From: Streptomyces sp. A2-16
Lineage (GTDB): Bacteria > Actinomycetota > Actinomycetes > Streptomycetales > Streptomycetaceae
NCBI RefSeq assembly: GCF_018128905.1
Contig: NZ_CP063808.1
Location: forward strand, 8,060,001-8,124,000
Direction: 5' to 3'
DNA length: 64,000 bases
The notes beneath the pieces are model-generated. The model saw only the letters and a program-made list of their open reading frames with translations. It did not search any database and was not told the origin of the DNA. Numbering within the stretch: the stretch's first letter is position 1; every line of letters begins with the position of its first letter. Position numbers and translations under genes: made by a program. Shown in pieces: positions 9,331 to 17,653 of the stretch.

Positions 9331-9365
9331 GCCCGGGGACGGGCCACGAAGGCCCGTCCCCGGGC
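9331..9365. terminator. Bidirectional terminator hairpin
   Basis: A perfect inverted repeat with 15-bp arms and a 5-nt ACGAA loop lies between the convergent DUF218 gene (ends 9283) and the enoyl-CoA hydratase gene (ends 9372). Confidence 0.85.
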
Positions 9366-9371
9366 GCGCCG

Positions 9372-10139
9372 TCAGCGTCCGGTGAAGCGCGGGGCGCGTT
9401 TCTCCAGGAACGCGGTCATGCCCTCCTTCTGGTCGGCCGTCGCGAACAGGGCGTGGAAGACCCGGCGTTCGAAGCGGATGCCGTCTCGCAGACCGGTCTC
9501 CAGTGCCTGGTGCACGCACTCACGGGCCGCCCTGACCGCCGTACGCCCGTACGAGGCGATCGTCGCGGCCGCCTCCAGGGCCTCCGGCAGGACCCGGTCG
9601 TCGGGTACGACCCGGGAGACGAGGCCGCAGCGCCCCGCCTCCCGCGCGTCCATCGTGCGTCCGGTGAGGATCAGGTCCATGGCCTTCGCCCCGCCGACCA
9701 GCCGGGTCAGGCGCTGGGTGCCGCCGATGCCCGGGATCACCCCGAGCTTGATCTCCGGCTGTCCGAAGACCGCCGACTCCCCCGCGACGACGAGGTCGCA
9801 CATCATCGCCAGTTCGCAACCGCCGCCCAGGGCGGGGCCGTTGACGGCGGCGATCTTCGGGGTGCGCAGGTCGGCGAACTCCTCCCACGCGGCGAAGTAG
9901 TCCTCGGCCGCCATGTCCACGGCCGACTTCCCGGCCATCTCCTTGATGTCGGCGCCCGCCGCGAAGACCCGCTCCGAACCGGTGACGACGAAGCAGCCGA
10001 CCTCCCGGTCCTCGTCCAACGGGCGCAGGACCGCGAGGAGTTCGGTCAGCAACTCGGAGCTGAGCGCGTTCAGGACGTGCGGGCGGTGCAGACGCACGGT
10101 CACGACGCCGCCGTGCCGTTCCAGCTTCAGGTTGTTCAT
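9372..10139 (-). CDS. Enoyl-CoA hydratase/isomerase (crotonase) family protein
   Basis: This crotonase-fold enzyme of 255 residues is likely to hydrate a 2-enoyl-CoA. The oxyanion-hole segment FAAGADIKEM near residue 65 is the typical A/G-A-D-I/L-K motif. Both catalytic glutamate regions of true hydratases are present: GGGCELAMMCDLV (Glu near 110) and FGQPEIKLGVIPGIGGTQRL (Glu near 130). It is the last gene of a leftward operon, 12 bp after a membrane flavin reductase that itself overlaps an adenylating enzyme. Its usual role is beta-oxidation, but the operon context suggests it processes an acyl-CoA related to the adenylating enzyme's substrate; that is inference. Confidence 0.9.
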   Translation of the reverse strand: MNNLKLERHGGVVTVRLHRPHVLNALSSELLTELLAVLRPLDEDREVGCFVVTGSERVFAAGADIKEMAGKSAVDMAAEDYFAAWEEFADLRTPKIAAVNGPALGGGCELAMMCDLVVAGESAVFGQPEIKLGVIPGIGGTQRLTRLVGGAKAMDLILTGRTMDAREAGRCGLVSRVVPDDRVLPEALEAAATIASYGRTAVRAARECVHQALETGLRDGIRFERRVFHALFATADQKEGMTAFLEKRAPRFTGR

Positions 10140-10151
10140 CGGCCTTCCCTT

Positions 10152-11399
10152 CTACGAGTCCCAGATCGCGCCGTACGCGGGGATCCCCCGCCGCTCCAGA
10201 CCGTGCACCACCTGCCAGGTCAGCTTCTTGTTGGAGATGCAGATGACGGCCTCGGCCCCGAAGTCCCGGTAGGCCTGGTGGGCGAGGCGCACCATGTCGG
10301 GCTTGCCGTGCCGGGAGGTGTCCCAGACCAGCGCGTCCGGCTGGACGGCGAGGATCTCGTCGACGAGGGCGTCGCCGTAGGTGGCGCGGGGGTCGCGGGT
10401 CGCCCAGACCAGGCGGGAGGGGACCTCGGCGGCGAGGAGATGGGGCAGACAGGGGCCGATGCCGCTGCCGGTCGCCACGTAGACCACCTTCTTGAACAGG
10501 ACCTCGATGTTGGCGACTCCGGCGGTCGTGATGCCCTTGACCCAGACCTTCGCCGGCAGGTCGTCGATGAAGGCCCCCGTCCAGTCGCCGGCCCGGGAGA
10601 TGGTGAGCCGGAAGCCGGGCTGGCCGGGCGCGGGGACGTTGGCGAAGGAGTGCCATTCCTTGAGCGGGCTGCGGCTGATCGCCGTCGAGGAACCCGCGAA
10701 GGGGGTCTCGCCGTGGTCGAAGCGGGCCAGCACGACGTGGGAGGAGGGACGTTCGAGACGTACGGCCACCTTGCGCAGCCGTAGCCAGGGCAGCGCGACG
10801 CTGAAGGTGACGACGGTGAGGACGGTCACCTCGAAGGGGCCGGGGGCGGCGAGGAGCGTGTGCGCCCAGAACAGGGCCAGGGCCGTCCAGCCGCCGAAGC
10901 GGTGGATCTTCTCGAAGTGGTCGTGGTGGCGGGACCGGAAGGGCGGCAGGGCCGTGGCGACGATGAGTGCCAGCAGGGCCAGCAGGGTCCAACCGACCGC
11001 CATGAGGGGGCCGTTGCGGGTTCCGGTCGTCAGGGCCAGGAACCAGGCCGTGCCCGCCAGTGCCCCGCCCACGTGCAGGCCGCCGAAGTGGTAGACCTTC
11101 CCGAGCGTCCAGCGGATCCTCAGGGGCCAGCTCGTCGGGGCCGAGGTCGCCAGCCGGAAGAGCAGGTTGATGACGTACTGCTGGCGGACGACGACGGCGA
11201 GGGCGAGGTTGACGAGCGCCGCGTCGCCCATGGTCTGCGCCGAGGGGACCCAACTCGTGCACAGGAACACGAGGTTGGCGATGACGACCAGGGCCGCCAG
11301 CCGGTTGTAGTGCATCAGGCGGGGGTGCTTGAGCAGCCGGCGGTGCCTCGGGACGAGCGGGGGCAGGTCGACGTCCTGCCGGTCGAGAGATGTGGTCAT
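10152..11399 (-). CDS. Membrane flavin reductase, TmpA/ferric-reductase-like, with FAD/NAD(P) domain
   Basis: This is a membrane oxidoreductase of 415 residues. The N-terminal ~200 residues hold about six hydrophobic helices with several histidines in or near them (KVYHFGGLHVGG, DHFEKIHRFGG, FWAHTLL). The C-terminal half resembles ferredoxin-NADP reductase: a flavin-binding stretch around EWHSFANVP, a nucleotide-binding motif ATGSGIGPCLPHLL, and WATRDPRATYGDAL. The arrangement resembles the fungal membrane flavoprotein TmpA and the C-terminal part of fungal adenylation-reductase fusions such as TmpB. Start: ATG at 11399, which overlaps the stop of the upstream adenylating enzyme gene by 4 nt (ATGA), so translation is probably coupled. 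The electron acceptor is unknown. Confidence 0.75.
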   Translation of the reverse strand: MTTSLDRQDVDLPPLVPRHRRLLKHPRLMHYNRLAALVVIANLVFLCTSWVPSAQTMGDAALVNLALAVVVRQQYVINLLFRLATSAPTSWPLRIRWTLGKVYHFGGLHVGGALAGTAWFLALTTGTRNGPLMAVGWTLLALLALIVATALPPFRSRHHDHFEKIHRFGGWTALALFWAHTLLAAPGPFEVTVLTVVTFSVALPWLRLRKVAVRLERPSSHVVLARFDHGETPFAGSSTAISRSPLKEWHSFANVPAPGQPGFRLTISRAGDWTGAFIDDLPAKVWVKGITTAGVANIEVLFKKVVYVATGSGIGPCLPHLLAAEVPSRLVWATRDPRATYGDALVDEILAVQPDALVWDTSRHGKPDMVRLAHQAYRDFGAEAVICISNKKLTWQVVHGLERRGIPAYGAIWDS

Positions 11400-12931
11400 C
11401 GGACCGCTCCTTGAAGAGTCGCCCGGTCCCCTTCCAGGGCCATCCGCAGCAGCGCCTCCTTGTCGACCTTGCCCCGGTCCGTCTCCGGCAGGAATGGCAG
11501 GGGCATGACACATTCGGGGACGCAGTAGTACGGCAGCGCGTCCGCGACCGCCCGCCGGGCCCGCTCGGGGTCGACGTCCGCCGGACAGACGAAGGAGACC
11601 AGGGTGCGGGCGTCCCGCTTCAGGGTCACCGCACGGGCGCAGCCCTCGACGGCCTCCAGGACCGAGGAGACGGAGTCGAGCTCGACGCGGAAACCGCGGA
11701 CCTTGACCTGGTCGTCGGTGCGGCCGAGGTGTTCGAGCTCGCCGTCGGCGGTCCAGCGGCCGAGGTCGCGGGTGCGGAACATCCGGTGGTCGCCGCCGAG
11801 GAAGGGGTCGGGGGCGTAACGCTCGGCGTTCAGGGCGGGGTTGTCCAGGTAGCCCGCCGAGACGCAGTCGCCGCCCGCCCACATCTCGCCGACGGCCCCG
11901 ATGGGCAGCGGGCGACGGTCGGCGTCCAGGACGTAGACCGTGTTGTTGGGGGTGGGACGGCCGATGGTCAGCAGCGGGGCCGACGGGTCGTGACGGCTCA
12001 TCGTGTTGACGATGGTCGTCTCGGTCGGGCCGCAGCAGTTGTAGAAGAGGGCCCCGCGCGCCCAGCGGTCGGCGAGGGGACGCGGGCAGGGCTCCCCGGC
12101 GACGGCGACCGTCCGCACCCGCCGGCAGAGCGCCGGGTCGATGCCGGACAGGACGGTCGGGGTGGCGATCAGGACGTCGGCCGTGCGGGCCGTCGCCGTG
12201 ATGTCCCGGCCGCGGATGACGAGGGTGCCGCCGTGGGTGAGGCAGCCGAGGATCTCCCAGGCCGCCATGTCGAAGGCGATGTTGAGGAGTTGGGCCACAC
12301 GGTCGCCGGGCCGGATGCCGAGGCCGCCGGGCTCGGTGAGGAGGAGGCTCGCCACGTTGCGGTGGGTGACCTTCACGCCGTTGGGGCGGCCCGTGGTGCC
12401 GGAGGTGAACAGGACATAGCAGCCGTCGTCGGGGCGGACCGTCCGCGCGGGCGCGGCCGTCGGCTCGTACGGCAGCGGTTCGTCGAGGGTGATCACATGG
12501 GGGCCGCGGGGGACACGGGCCGCGTGCTCGGCGACGGTGAGGACGATCCGGGTGCGGGCGGCCCGGACCACATGGGCGAGCTGGGCCGGGGGCGTGAGGC
12601 CGATGTCCTGCGGGACATAGGCGGCACCCGCCTTCAGGATGCCGAGCAGACCGACGAGCATCGGCACGGAGCGGCGGACGAAGAGCCCGACGTGGTCGCC
12701 CGGGCGGACGCCCTCGCGGACCAGACGGGCGGCGAGGGCGTCGGCGTACCGGTCGAGCTCGCCGTAGGTGATCGTCGCACCGGCGTGCTCCGCCGCCACG
12801 GCACGCGGGTTCGCGGCCGCCCGGCGCTCGATCGCACGGTGGACGAGCGGGTCGGGGACGGGAACGGTGGGTCCGTGGCCGTAGGCCCGGAAGAGATGCT
12901 GGTCGCGGGGGACCAAGTGGCGCAAGGACAT
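11396..12931 (-). CDS. Stand-alone adenylation (AMP-binding) enzyme
   Basis: This ANL-superfamily adenylating enzyme of 511 residues is closest to NRPS adenylation domains. Core motifs are present in order: the P-loop-like LFTSGTTGRPNGVK (~residue 165), YNCCGPTET, the GEMWAGG region, YLDNPALNAERY, RTRDLGRW, the hinge TDDQVKVRGFRVEL, and the C-terminal lysine in TDRGKVDKEAL. There is no carrier (thiolation) domain and no condensation or reductase domain, and no free carrier gene nearby, so the acceptor of the acyl-adenylate is unclear. The ATG at 12931 has a good GGAGGTT site 8-9 nt upstream. It is the first gene of an operon with the membrane flavin reductase and enoyl-CoA hydratase. Confidence 0.88.
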   Translation of the reverse strand: MSLRHLVPRDQHLFRAYGHGPTVPVPDPLVHRAIERRAAANPRAVAAEHAGATITYGELDRYADALAARLVREGVRPGDHVGLFVRRSVPMLVGLLGILKAGAAYVPQDIGLTPPAQLAHVVRAARTRIVLTVAEHAARVPRGPHVITLDEPLPYEPTAAPARTVRPDDGCYVLFTSGTTGRPNGVKVTHRNVASLLLTEPGGLGIRPGDRVAQLLNIAFDMAAWEILGCLTHGGTLVIRGRDITATARTADVLIATPTVLSGIDPALCRRVRTVAVAGEPCPRPLADRWARGALFYNCCGPTETTIVNTMSRHDPSAPLLTIGRPTPNNTVYVLDADRRPLPIGAVGEMWAGGDCVSAGYLDNPALNAERYAPDPFLGGDHRMFRTRDLGRWTADGELEHLGRTDDQVKVRGFRVELDSVSSVLEAVEGCARAVTLKRDARTLVSFVCPADVDPERARRAVADALPYYCVPECVMPLPFLPETDRGKVDKEALLRMALEGDRATLQGAVR

Positions 12932-12999
12932 GCTGGCGGAACCTCCTGGCTGGCTTCTCGCATCACGGTGTGCCTGGCGCCAAGCTGGATCCGCTTTCG

Positions 13000-13027
13000 A
13001 CTGTAGCCCCGGTTTTTCAACACTCAA
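13000..13027 (-). promoter_or_regulatory. Probable promoter of the adenylation-reductase-hydratase operon
   Basis: On the minus strand, TTGAGT and TACAGT are separated by 16 bp, a good match to a vegetative -35/-10 pair. The -10 lies about 69 bp upstream of the ATG at 12931, and the region is locally AT-rich. Confidence 0.5.
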
Positions 13028-13059
13028 CGATGTGTGATCGGCCAAGCACGCGACGGAAT

Positions 13060-13075
13060 GCGCCACATGTGGCGC
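13060..13075. promoter_or_regulatory. 16-bp perfect palindrome in divergent intergenic region
   Basis: GCGCCACA and TGTGGCGC abut with no spacer. It lies between the divergent adenylation operon and nasA, upstream of the predicted leftward promoter, so it could be an operator. No regulator gene is adjacent. Confidence 0.35.
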
Positions 13076-13183
13076 CTTTCACATCGCAGGCAACTTCCGC
13101 GCCGCGCGGCGGCGACTCTCAGGTGGGCGCGTATGCGCCTCACGGCTTCCGGGCGCCGATAGGGAGGTCGCCGTCTTGGGCGC

Positions 13184-13221
13184 GTAACAAAGGGTCGTCC
13201 CCGGCGTAACACGGCCGAAGC
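13184..13221 (+). promoter_or_regulatory. GlnR-like box at nasA
   Basis: The sequence reads GTAAC-n6-TCGTC-n6-GTAAC-n6-GAAGC, with all elements exactly 11 bp apart as in Streptomyces GlnR sites (gTnAC-n6-GaAAC, twice). The a-elements are exact; the b-elements are weak. It ends 12 bp before the nasA ATG, unusually close to the start codon. nasA is a known GlnR target in S. coelicolor. Confidence 0.6.
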
Positions 13222-13233
13222 ACGCTGAAGGGC

Positions 13234-15336
13234 ATGCAGAACTCCGCGACGCCCACGCACTGCCCGTACTGCGCCCTGCAGTGCGGCATGAACCTCACCC
13301 CCGCTCCGGACGGGACCGTCGAGGTGAGCGAGCGCGCGGACTTCCCGGTGAACCGGGGAGCGCTGTGCAGCAAGGGCCGTACCGCGCCCGCGGTGCTCTC
13401 GTCCCGGGTGCGCCTGACCTCCCCGTTGGTGCGCTCCGGGGGCACACTCGTGCCCGCCGGCTGGGACGAGGCACTGGACCGGATCGCCGAGGGACTGTCC
13501 CGCACGCGCGCGGAGCACGGCCCGGACGCGTGCGGGGTCTTCGGCGGGGGCGGCCTGACCAACGAGAAGGCGTACACGCTCGGCAAGTTCGCGCGGGTCG
13601 TCCTCGGCACCTCGCAGATCGACTACAACGGGCGCTTCTGCATGTCGTCCGCAGCGGCCGGCGGCATCAAGGCCTTCGGCCTCGACCGGGGGCTGCCCTT
13701 CCCGCTGGAGGACATACCGAAGTCCGGCTGTGTGATCCTCGTCGGCTCCAACCTCGCCGAGACCATGCCGCCCGCCCTGCGGTTCTTCACCGAGCTCAAG
13801 GAGAACGGCGGCACGCTGATCGTCATCGACCCGCGCCGCACCAGGACCGCCGAGCAGGCCGATCTGCACCTCATGCCCCGCCCCGGCACGGACCTCGCCC
13901 TCGCGCTCGGACTGCTGCACCTGGTCGTCGCCGACGGGCTCGTCGACGAGGAGTACGTCCGTGAGCGCACGGCCGGCTGGGAGGACGCCCGGGCCGCCGC
14001 GATGGCCCACTGGCCGGAGTACGTGGAGCGGATCACCGGGGTACCGGTGCCCCAACTCCGGGACACTGTACGGATGTTCTGCGAGCCGGAGTCCGCGATG
14101 GTGCTCACCGCGCGCGGGCCCGAGCAGCAGTCCAAGGGCACCGACACCGTGGGCGCCTGGATCAACCTGTGCCTGGCGACCGGACGCGCGGGACGCCCGT
14201 ACAGCGGTTACGGCTGTCTGACCGGGCAGGGCAACGGCCAGGGCGGGCGCGAACACGGCCAGAAGGCCGACCAGTTGCCCGGCTACCGCAAGCTGGACGA
14301 CCCGGCGGCGCGGGCCCATGTCGCCGAGGTGTGGGGCGTGGACCCCGACTCGCTGCCCGGACCGGGGCGCAGCGCCTACGAGTTGCTCGACGCGCTCGGC
14401 ACCGACATCAGGTCGCTGCTCCTGATGGGCTCCAACCCGGTGGTGTCGGCGCCGCGCGCCGCGCACATCGAGGAGCGCATCAAGTCCCTTGATTTCCTTG
14501 CCGTCTGTGACGTAGTCCTCTCGGAGACGGCGGCCCTCGCGGACGTGGTCCTGCCGGTGACGCAGTGGGCCGAGGAGACGGGCACGACGACCAACCTGGA
14601 GGGCCGGGTGCTGCTGCGCCGGCAGGCGATCACCCCGCCGGTCGGCATCCGCAGCGACCTGGAGGTCATGCACGAACTCGCCGACCGCCTCGGAGTGGAG
14701 AAGGGCTTCCCGACGGACCCCGAGGAGGTCTTCGAGGAGCTGCGCCGGGCGAGCGCGGGCGGTCCGGCCGACTACTCCGGCATCACGTACCGGCGACTGG
14801 CGGAGGAGAACGGGGTGTTCTGGCCGTGTCCGACGCCGGAGAAGGACGCACCCGCCGGTGACGAGGACGTGCACCCCGGCACCCCGCGGCTCTTCCTGGA
14901 CCGTTTCGCCCACCCGGACGGCCGGGCCCGGTTCGTCCCCGTCTCGCACCGGGCGATCGCGGAGGAGCCCGACGAGGAGTACCCGGTGCTGCTGACGACC
15001 GGCCGGGTCGTGGCGCAGTACCAGTCCGGTGCGCAGACCCGGCGGGTGGACGAGCTGAACGCGGCCGCGCCGGGACCGTTCGTGGAGCTGCACCCCCGGC
15101 TGGCGGAGCGGCTGGGGGCGGCCGAGGGCGACCCGGTGGCCGTGGTCTCACGGCGCGGGCGGGCCGTGGCACCGGCCCGCATCACGCTGGGCATCCGCCC
15201 CGACACCGTCTTCATGCCCTTCCACTGGTACGGCGAGGGCCGCGCCAACACCCTCACCAACCCGGCGCTGGACCCGACGTCGCGCATGCCGGAGTTCAAG
15301 GCGTGCGCGGTGCGGGTGGAGGCGGTGGAGCGGTAG
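13234..15336 (+). CDS. nasA: Assimilatory nitrate reductase, molybdopterin catalytic subunit
   Basis: This molybdopterin oxidoreductase of 700 residues reduces nitrate to nitrite in the cytoplasm. The N-terminal [4Fe-4S] site is visible as HCPYCALQCGM (~residues 9-19) with the fourth cysteine in GALCSKGR (~44-51). Molybdopterin-guanine-dinucleotide-binding segments follow (GGGGLTNEKAY, GSNLAETMPP, GQGNGQGGREHGQKADQLPGYR), and the C-terminal dinucleotide-binding domain begins near LLTTGRVVAQYQSG. There is no signal peptide, consistent with the Nas type. The ATG at 13234 sits directly before the Fe-S motif with GAAGGG upstream. No electron-donor gene is adjacent; the FAD reductase at 21549-22763, under a similar GlnR box, is a plausible donor (inference). 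Confidence 0.93.
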   Translation: MQNSATPTHCPYCALQCGMNLTPAPDGTVEVSERADFPVNRGALCSKGRTAPAVLSSRVRLTSPLVRSGGTLVPAGWDEALDRIAEGLSRTRAEHGPDACGVFGGGGLTNEKAYTLGKFARVVLGTSQIDYNGRFCMSSAAAGGIKAFGLDRGLPFPLEDIPKSGCVILVGSNLAETMPPALRFFTELKENGGTLIVIDPRRTRTAEQADLHLMPRPGTDLALALGLLHLVVADGLVDEEYVRERTAGWEDARAAAMAHWPEYVERITGVPVPQLRDTVRMFCEPESAMVLTARGPEQQSKGTDTVGAWINLCLATGRAGRPYSGYGCLTGQGNGQGGREHGQKADQLPGYRKLDDPAARAHVAEVWGVDPDSLPGPGRSAYELLDALGTDIRSLLLMGSNPVVSAPRAAHIEERIKSLDFLAVCDVVLSETAALADVVLPVTQWAEETGTTTNLEGRVLLRRQAITPPVGIRSDLEVMHELADRLGVEKGFPTDPEEVFEELRRASAGGPADYSGITYRRLAEENGVFWPCPTPEKDAPAGDEDVHPGTPRLFLDRFAHPDGRARFVPVSHRAIAEEPDEEYPVLLTTGRVVAQYQSGAQTRRVDELNAAAPGPFVELHPRLAERLGAAEGDPVAVVSRRGRAVAPARITLGIRPDTVFMPFHWYGEGRANTLTNPALDPTSRMPEFKACAVRVEAVER

Positions 15337-15378
15337 CTCACCTCGGCGGCCGTGGAGCGGTAGCTCACCTCGCCGGCC
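15325..15378. repeat. 27-bp tandem duplication across two convergent gene ends
   Basis: Two adjacent 27-bp copies (15325-15351 and 15352-15378) differ at one base. The first contains the nasA stop codon (TAG at 15334-15336); the second contains the stop of the convergent gamma-glutamylcyclotransferase-like gene (15365-15367). Confidence 0.85.
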
Positions 15379-15787
15379 AGTCACCGCTCTCGATCAGCTT
15401 GCCGCGCGCTCGCAGGCGTACGGCGACGGAGGGCGCGGCCACGTACACCCACGCGCGCACGGCCGTCCCGTCGGCGACGCGCACCACCTCGCGGGCGACC
15501 CGTTCGTAGAGGTTGCGTGGATCGCCCGGCGCGTACTCCTCCAACTCGTCGAGAGCGGCGAGCAGTTCGTCGTACTCCTCGGGGCTCGCGGTGACAAGCT
15601 CACCGAGGACCGGTCCGCCGCCCGGCTCCTCCACCGCGTACGGGTACCCGGGACCGTCGTAGAGCAGCGCACCCGGTAGCCGGCCCGGCTCCTCCGAGCA
15701 GATCCGGCCGCGCAGGAAGAGGTCGTGGTTGACCTCGCCGGGGCGGAGGGTGCCGTAGACGAAGAACGGGAGTCGTGCAGGGGTCAC
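15365..15787 (-). CDS. Gamma-glutamylcyclotransferase (AIG2-like) family protein
   Basis: This small (140-residue) GGCT/AIG2-fold protein belongs to a family that converts gamma-glutamyl amino acids or amines to 5-oxoproline. The substrate-binding motif VYGTLRPGEVNHDLF is at residues ~10-24, and the catalytic glutamate is likely in LDELEEYAPGD (~residue 80). It starts with GTG at 15787. It is convergent with nasA; their 3' ends are separated by 28 bp covered by a tandem duplication. A role in glutathione-like metabolism is unlikely in Streptomyces, which use mycothiol, so the true substrate is open. Confidence 0.85.
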   Translation of the reverse strand: MTPARLPFFVYGTLRPGEVNHDLFLRGRICSEEPGRLPGALLYDGPGYPYAVEEPGGGPVLGELVTASPEEYDELLAALDELEEYAPGDPRNLYERVAREVVRVADGTAVRAWVYVAAPSVAVRLRARGKLIESGDWPAR

Positions 15788-15830
15788 AGAAACGATTCTC
15801 TCCCCTCACACACCTGCACGTGACGCGGTA

Positions 15831-15852
15831 TGGACATGGCTTGTCATGGCCT
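15831..15852 (+). promoter_or_regulatory. Repeated CATGGC motif upstream of the M4 protease gene
   Basis: CATGGC occurs twice, 10 bp apart (15835-15840 and 15845-15850), within an imperfect inverted repeat GGACATG-n6-CATGGCC. It lies about 70 bp upstream of the protease start, where a regulator could bind. No factor is known to me for it. Confidence 0.3.
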
Positions 15853-15918
15853 CTTAAATCTTCGTCAACGTCCGCCCCACCCCCCACGCGCCGCGTTGGC
15901 GCCTTTCAGAGGAGACCG

Positions 15919-17574
15919 ATGAGTCGGATACGGCCGTACGTCCGAGGTGCCCGTTCCCGTCGTCTCGCCACCGCCGGAGTCGCCGCCACCGCCGCCACTT
16001 TGCTGGCCGCCGCCCTCTCCCCCGCCGCCGGTGCGGCGGACAAGCCGACCAGGGCCACCGCACTCCAGAACGCCGCCTCCGTCCTGGCCGACCGGGCCTC
16101 GGCGCTGGGGCTCACCTCCGCCCAGGGCACCAAGGTCCGTGACGTGATCGTCGACGCCGACGGCACGCAGCACGTGCGCTACGACCGCACCTACCACCAA
16201 CTGCCCGTGCTGGGCGGTGACTTCGTGCTCCACCTGGCGCCGAACGGGGCGTACGAGAGCTCCTCGCGCGCCACGAGGCGCGCGATATCCCTGTCGAGCG
16301 TCACCCCGGCCCTGTCCGCCCCGAAGGCGGCCGACCTCGCGGCGAACGCGCTCAAGGCGGCCAACCTGGGCGAGACGCTGAAGAAGCTCACCGCCAAGCC
16401 GCAGCTGGTCGTCGACGCCCTGCACGGGGCCCCGAAGCTGGCCTGGCAGACCAACGCGGCCGCACAGGACTCGCTCGGCAACCCGGTCGCGCGGACGGTG
16501 CTCACGGACGCCCGCACGGGTGCACAGATCGACGCGTGGGACAGCATCGAGCAGGCGGCCGGCGACGGGAAGTCTCTGTACAGCGGCACGGTCGCGCTGA
16601 ACACCACGCAGTCGGGGTCGACGTACCAGCTCAAGGACGCGGCGCGCGGAAACACGTACACCGGCGACGCGGCCAACAAGACCGACCTGTGCTTCCTGAA
16701 CATCTGCATCAGCCGGGCGCCCGCGACCCTGTTCACCGACGCCGACAACCACTGGGGCACGGGGGCGACTTCGGACCGGGCCACCGCGGCGGTGGACGCG
16801 CAGTACGGGACCGACGTCACCTGGGACTACTACAAGAACGTCCACGGGCGGAACGGCATCGGCGGTGACGGCAAGGGCTCGTACAACCGGGTCCACTACG
16901 GCAACAAGTACAACAACGCCTTCTGGGACGACAGTTGCTTCTGCATGACGTACGGCGACGGTGACGGGACGCAGCTCGGCCCGCTGGTGTCGCTGGACGT
17001 GGCGGGACACGAGATGTCCCACGGTGTGACGTCGAAGACGGCGGCGCTGACGTACTCGGGAGAGTCGGGCGGGCTCAACGAGGCGACCTCCGACATCTTC
17101 GGCACGCTGGTGGAGTTCTACGCGGGCAACTCCTCGGACGCCGGGGACTACCTGATCGGCGAGAAGATCGTCCGCTCCGGCTTCGGACGGGACGCCCTGC
17201 GCTACATGGACAAGCCCTCCAAGGACGGCAACTCCGCCGACTCCTGGAGCAGTTCGGTCGGCAACCTCGACGTCCACTACTCCTCCGGGGTCGCGAACCA
17301 CTTCGCGTACCTGCTGGCGGAGGGCAGCGGTCCGAAGACCATCAACGGCGTCAGCTACAACTCGCCGACGTCCAACGGTTCCACGGTCACCGGCGTCGGC
17401 CGGGACAAGCTGGGCGCCATCTGGTACCGGGCGCTGACCGTCTACATGACGTCCTCGACGAACTACGCGGGGGCGCGGACGGCCACACTGAACGCGGCGA
17501 AGGATCTGTACGGCGCGGGCAGCACGGAGTACAACGCGGTGGCGGCGGCCTGGAGCGCGGTGAACGTGAACTGA
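15919..17574 (+). CDS. Secreted M4-family (thermolysin-like) metalloprotease
   Basis: This is a secreted zinc endopeptidase of 551 residues. A basic N-terminus and hydrophobic stretch (residues ~17-38, ending SPAAGAAD) form the signal peptide. A long FTP/PepSY-type propeptide follows to about residue 215. The mature peptidase starts near LYSGTVALNTTQSGS. Zinc ligands are in the HEMSH motif of LDVAGHEMSHGVTS and the downstream glutamate of GGLNEATSDIFG; the catalytic histidine region VGNLDVHYSSGVANH is intact. There is no extra C-terminal domain. The ATG at 15919 has an AGAGGAG site 7 nt upstream. A damaged paralogue lies at 57240-59374. A hairpin terminator follows. Confidence 0.95.
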   Translation: MSRIRPYVRGARSRRLATAGVAATAATLLAAALSPAAGAADKPTRATALQNAASVLADRASALGLTSAQGTKVRDVIVDADGTQHVRYDRTYHQLPVLGGDFVLHLAPNGAYESSSRATRRAISLSSVTPALSAPKAADLAANALKAANLGETLKKLTAKPQLVVDALHGAPKLAWQTNAAAQDSLGNPVARTVLTDARTGAQIDAWDSIEQAAGDGKSLYSGTVALNTTQSGSTYQLKDAARGNTYTGDAANKTDLCFLNICISRAPATLFTDADNHWGTGATSDRATAAVDAQYGTDVTWDYYKNVHGRNGIGGDGKGSYNRVHYGNKYNNAFWDDSCFCMTYGDGDGTQLGPLVSLDVAGHEMSHGVTSKTAALTYSGESGGLNEATSDIFGTLVEFYAGNSSDAGDYLIGEKIVRSGFGRDALRYMDKPSKDGNSADSWSSSVGNLDVHYSSGVANHFAYLLAEGSGPKTINGVSYNSPTSNGSTVTGVGRDKLGAIWYRALTVYMTSSTNYAGARTATLNAAKDLYGAGSTEYNAVAAAWSAVNVN

Positions 17575-17601
17575 CGTCCACCGCTCTTCCGGCGTGTGAT
17601 G

Positions 17602-17629
17602 CGGCCGCCCCGGGTCTCCGGGGCGGCCG
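17602..17629 (+). terminator. Terminator hairpin after the M4 protease gene
   Basis: A perfect inverted repeat with 12-bp arms and a GTCT loop lies 28 bp past the protease stop and before the next gene's ribosome binding site. Confidence 0.8.
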
Positions 17630-17653
17630 TACCGGTGGCAGGAGGAGGGGCAG

